Origin: Bacteroidota bacterium
GTDB taxonomy: Bacteria; Bacteroidota; Bacteroidia; Chitinophagales; Saprospiraceae
Length of the DNA: 7,950 bases
Assembly: GCA_024277695.1 (NCBI GenBank)
Contig: JAJRUR010000152.1
Location: 1-7,950, forward strand
Direction of reading: 5' to 3'
Below are positions 6,412 to 7,950 of the stretch, piece after piece; within the stretch, counting starts at the first letter, position 1; the number at the start of each line of letters is the position of its first letter. Below the pieces are notes generated by a model, which was not told the origin of the DNA, did not search any database, and was given only the letters and a program-made list of their open reading frames with translations. Position numbers and translations under genes: made by a program.

Positions 6412-6419
6412 TACTTTTG
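6412..6419 (+). promoter_or_regulatory. Putative -7 box facing proS
   Basis: TACTTTTG matches TAnnTTTG exactly on the plus strand. Transcription from here would give proS a leader of about 150 bases. A nearer but imperfect match, TGAATTTG at 6543-6550, would give a short leader instead. No good -33 element is seen for either. Confidence 0.35.
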
Positions 6420-6453
6420 TTCCGTTTTAAGCGTTAATGAGCTATTAAAACTC

Positions 6454-6467
6454 ACAAAATATTTTGT
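6454..6467. repeat. Perfect 14-bp palindrome in the divergent spacer
   Basis: ACAAAATATTTTGT equals its own reverse complement. It lies midway between the divergent starts of the Ser/Arg-rich protein gene and proS. It could be an operator for a dimeric regulator, but A/T-rich palindromes also arise by chance. Confidence 0.35.
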
Positions 6468-6576
6468 TAAGGTCATTCTCTTACTTACGCAATAGTATCT
6501 ATATAACAGCAATAGGTCTCAGAATGTTACAATGCATTGCGATGAATTTGGAGAGTAGAATAAGATAAATCAATAT

Positions 6577-7950
6577 ATGGCAAAAGAAATAACAGCTAGA
6601 TCAGAAAATTACTCGCAGTGGTATCTGGATATCGTACGCAAAGCAGGACTAGCTGATAATTCAGCAGTTCGAGGCTGTATGGTTATCAAACCCCATGGAT
6701 ATGCGATATGGGAGCGCATCAAAGAAGTGCTGGACAGCAAATTTAAAGAAACAGGACATGTCAATGCTTACTTCCCCCTCTTAATACCCAAGAGCTTTCT
6801 GAGCAAAGAAGCTGATCACGTCGAAGGATTTGCCAAAGAATGTGCAGTAGTAACACATCATCGATTGATGAACAATCCGGACGGACCCGGCGTCGTAGTA
6901 GATCCCTCTGCCAAACTAGAAGAAGAATTGATCATCAGACCGACTTCGGAAACGATTATATGGGATACCTATAAGAATTGGATTCAATCCTATAGAGACC
7001 TACCCTTATTGATCAACCAATGGGCAAATGTCCTTCGCTGGGAGATGCGTACCAGACCGTTTTTGCGTACAGCAGAGTTCTTGTGGCAAGAAGGACATAC
7101 AGCACATGCCACAGAACAAGAAGCACACCAAGAAGCCCGACTTATCCATGATATCTACGCTGATGTCGTCGAAAATTATATGGCGATTCCGGTCATCAAA
7201 GGAGAAAAAACAGCTAATGAACGATTTGCAGGTGCACTCAATACCTATACCATAGAGGCAATGATGCAGGACAAAAAAGCCCTCCAAGCCGGTACTTCAC
7301 ATTTTCTAGGTCAAAATTTTGCAAAAGCATTTGACGTCAAGTTTATGAATAAAGAAAATAAAGAAGAACTGGTCTGGGCTTCCAGTTGGGGTGTATCTAC
7401 GCGCTTGATCGGTGCCTTGATCATGACCCACTCGGATGATGATGGCTTAGTGCTTCCCCCAAAAATGGCCCCTATTCAAGTAGTCATCGTACCTATCCCA
7501 AAACCCCTACCCGAAATTCTAGAAAAAGCAGAACGAATAGCATCTCAGCTCAAATCCAAAGGTATCTCTGTCAAAATCGACAAAGATGATCAAAAACGCC
7601 CGGGATTTAAGTTCGCCGAATACGAAATGCAAGGTATTCCTGTGCGACTGGGATTGGGCAAACGGGATCTTGAAAACGGTACCATCGAAGTCGCTCGTAG
7701 AGATACTAAAGAAAAATCCTCCATCCCTCTCAACGGAGTTGCCGAATATGTAGAACATCTCCTGGAGAGTATCCAGAAAAATTTATTGGATAAGGCATTG
7801 GCCTTTAGGCAGAAAAATACACATCTGGTAGATGACTACCAAACATTTAAACAGCTCATAGCCCAAGACGGGGGATTCGTGATGGCACATTGGGACGGTA
7901 CGGAAGAAACCGAACTAAAAATCAAGGAAGAAACTAAGGCAACCATCCGT
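6577..7950 (+). CDS. proS: Prolyl-tRNA synthetase, archaeal/eukaryotic type (C-terminus cut by window edge)
   Basis: The frame is open from the ATG at 6577 to the right edge: 458 residues, lacking probably the last 30-40. The enzyme charges tRNA-Pro with proline in the cytosol. The N-terminus ENYSQWYLDIVRKAGLAD and the motif 1 region MVIKPHGYAIWERI (35-48) are typical of the short ProRS form without the INS editing insertion. Motif 2 is RWEMRTRPFLRTAEFLWQEGHTAH (154-177), with the family's TRP/FLR and WQEGHTAH. GTSHFLGQNF (239-248) and motif 3 GVSTRLIGALIMTH (272-285, Arg276) complete the class II core. The HGTP anticodon-binding domain starts near 298 (APIQVVIVPIP), and the zinc-binding-like C-terminal domain of this type begins before the edge. 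The start fits the family N-terminus. A GGAGAG lies 21 bases upstream, too far for a normal Shine-Dalgarno. It is divergent from the secreted-protein gene. No T-box leader is recognisable. Confidence 0.96.
   Translation, partial: MAKEITARSENYSQWYLDIVRKAGLADNSAVRGCMVIKPHGYAIWERIKEVLDSKFKETGHVNAYFPLLIPKSFLSKEADHVEGFAKECAVVTHHRLMNNPDGPGVVVDPSAKLEEELIIRPTSETIIWDTYKNWIQSYRDLPLLINQWANVLRWEMRTRPFLRTAEFLWQEGHTAHATEQEAHQEARLIHDIYADVVENYMAIPVIKGEKTANERFAGALNTYTIEAMMQDKKALQAGTSHFLGQNFAKAFDVKFMNKENKEELVWASSWGVSTRLIGALIMTHSDDDGLVLPPKMAPIQVVIVPIPKPLPEILEKAERIASQLKSKGISVKIDKDDQKRPGFKFAEYEMQGIPVRLGLGKRDLENGTIEVARRDTKEKSSIPLNGVAEYVEHLLESIQKNLLDKALAFRQKNTHLVDDYQTFKQLIAQDGGFVMAHWDGTEETELKIKEETKATIR

Noticed and set aside
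6550..6555. GGAGAG as the ribosome binding site of proS
   Set aside because: It lies 21 bases before the ATG, well beyond working Shine-Dalgarno spacing, and Bacteroidota generally do not rely on one.
7006..7758. Open frames antisense or out of frame to proS
   Set aside because: The proS frame carries all class II synthetase motifs across this region.

Overview
The window looks like a piece of a Bacteroidota chromosome. The reasons are: -7 boxes of the Bacteroidota form TAnnTTTG upstream of several genes; start codons with no Shine-Dalgarno at normal spacing; an archaeal/eukaryotic-type prolyl-tRNA synthetase; and an outer-membrane protein of the OMPP1/FadL/TodX kind common in that phylum. 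I cannot place it more precisely. Nothing suggests a phage, transposon, CRISPR array or genomic island; this reads as ordinary core chromosome with some less ordinary envelope and intergenic content.

Layout. Positions 1-925 (minus, cut by the left edge) hold the N-terminal 308 residues of a CPA1-type cation:proton antiporter. A divergent spacer separates it from prfC (1202-2794, plus), peptide chain release factor 3. prfC converges on a small TerB-like protein gene (2819-3142, minus), with a weak hairpin plus T-run between them. A 422-base gene-free stretch (3143-3564) follows. It contains several inverted repeats, one plus-strand terminator-like hairpin and promoter-like boxes, and is the best place here to look for an unannotated RNA.

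Next come two minus-strand envelope genes: a 499-residue OMPP1/FadL-like barrel (3565-5064) and, upstream of it, a 376-residue secreted low-complexity protein (5224-6354) with an acidic N-terminus, a Tyr/Gly/Phe-rich middle and a Ser/Arg-rich C-terminus. A clear intrinsic terminator lies between the two. A divergent 222-base spacer with direct repeats and a perfect 14-bp palindrome separates this pair from proS (6577 to the right edge, plus), of which 458 residues are visible.

Functionally there are two translation genes (prfC, proS), one membrane ion transporter, one small cytosolic protein of unclear role, and a putative outer-membrane/secreted pair. The secreted Ser/Arg-rich protein beside the barrel is the strongest candidate for undescribed biology, followed by the structured gene-free region. 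Both are hypotheses from sequence alone.
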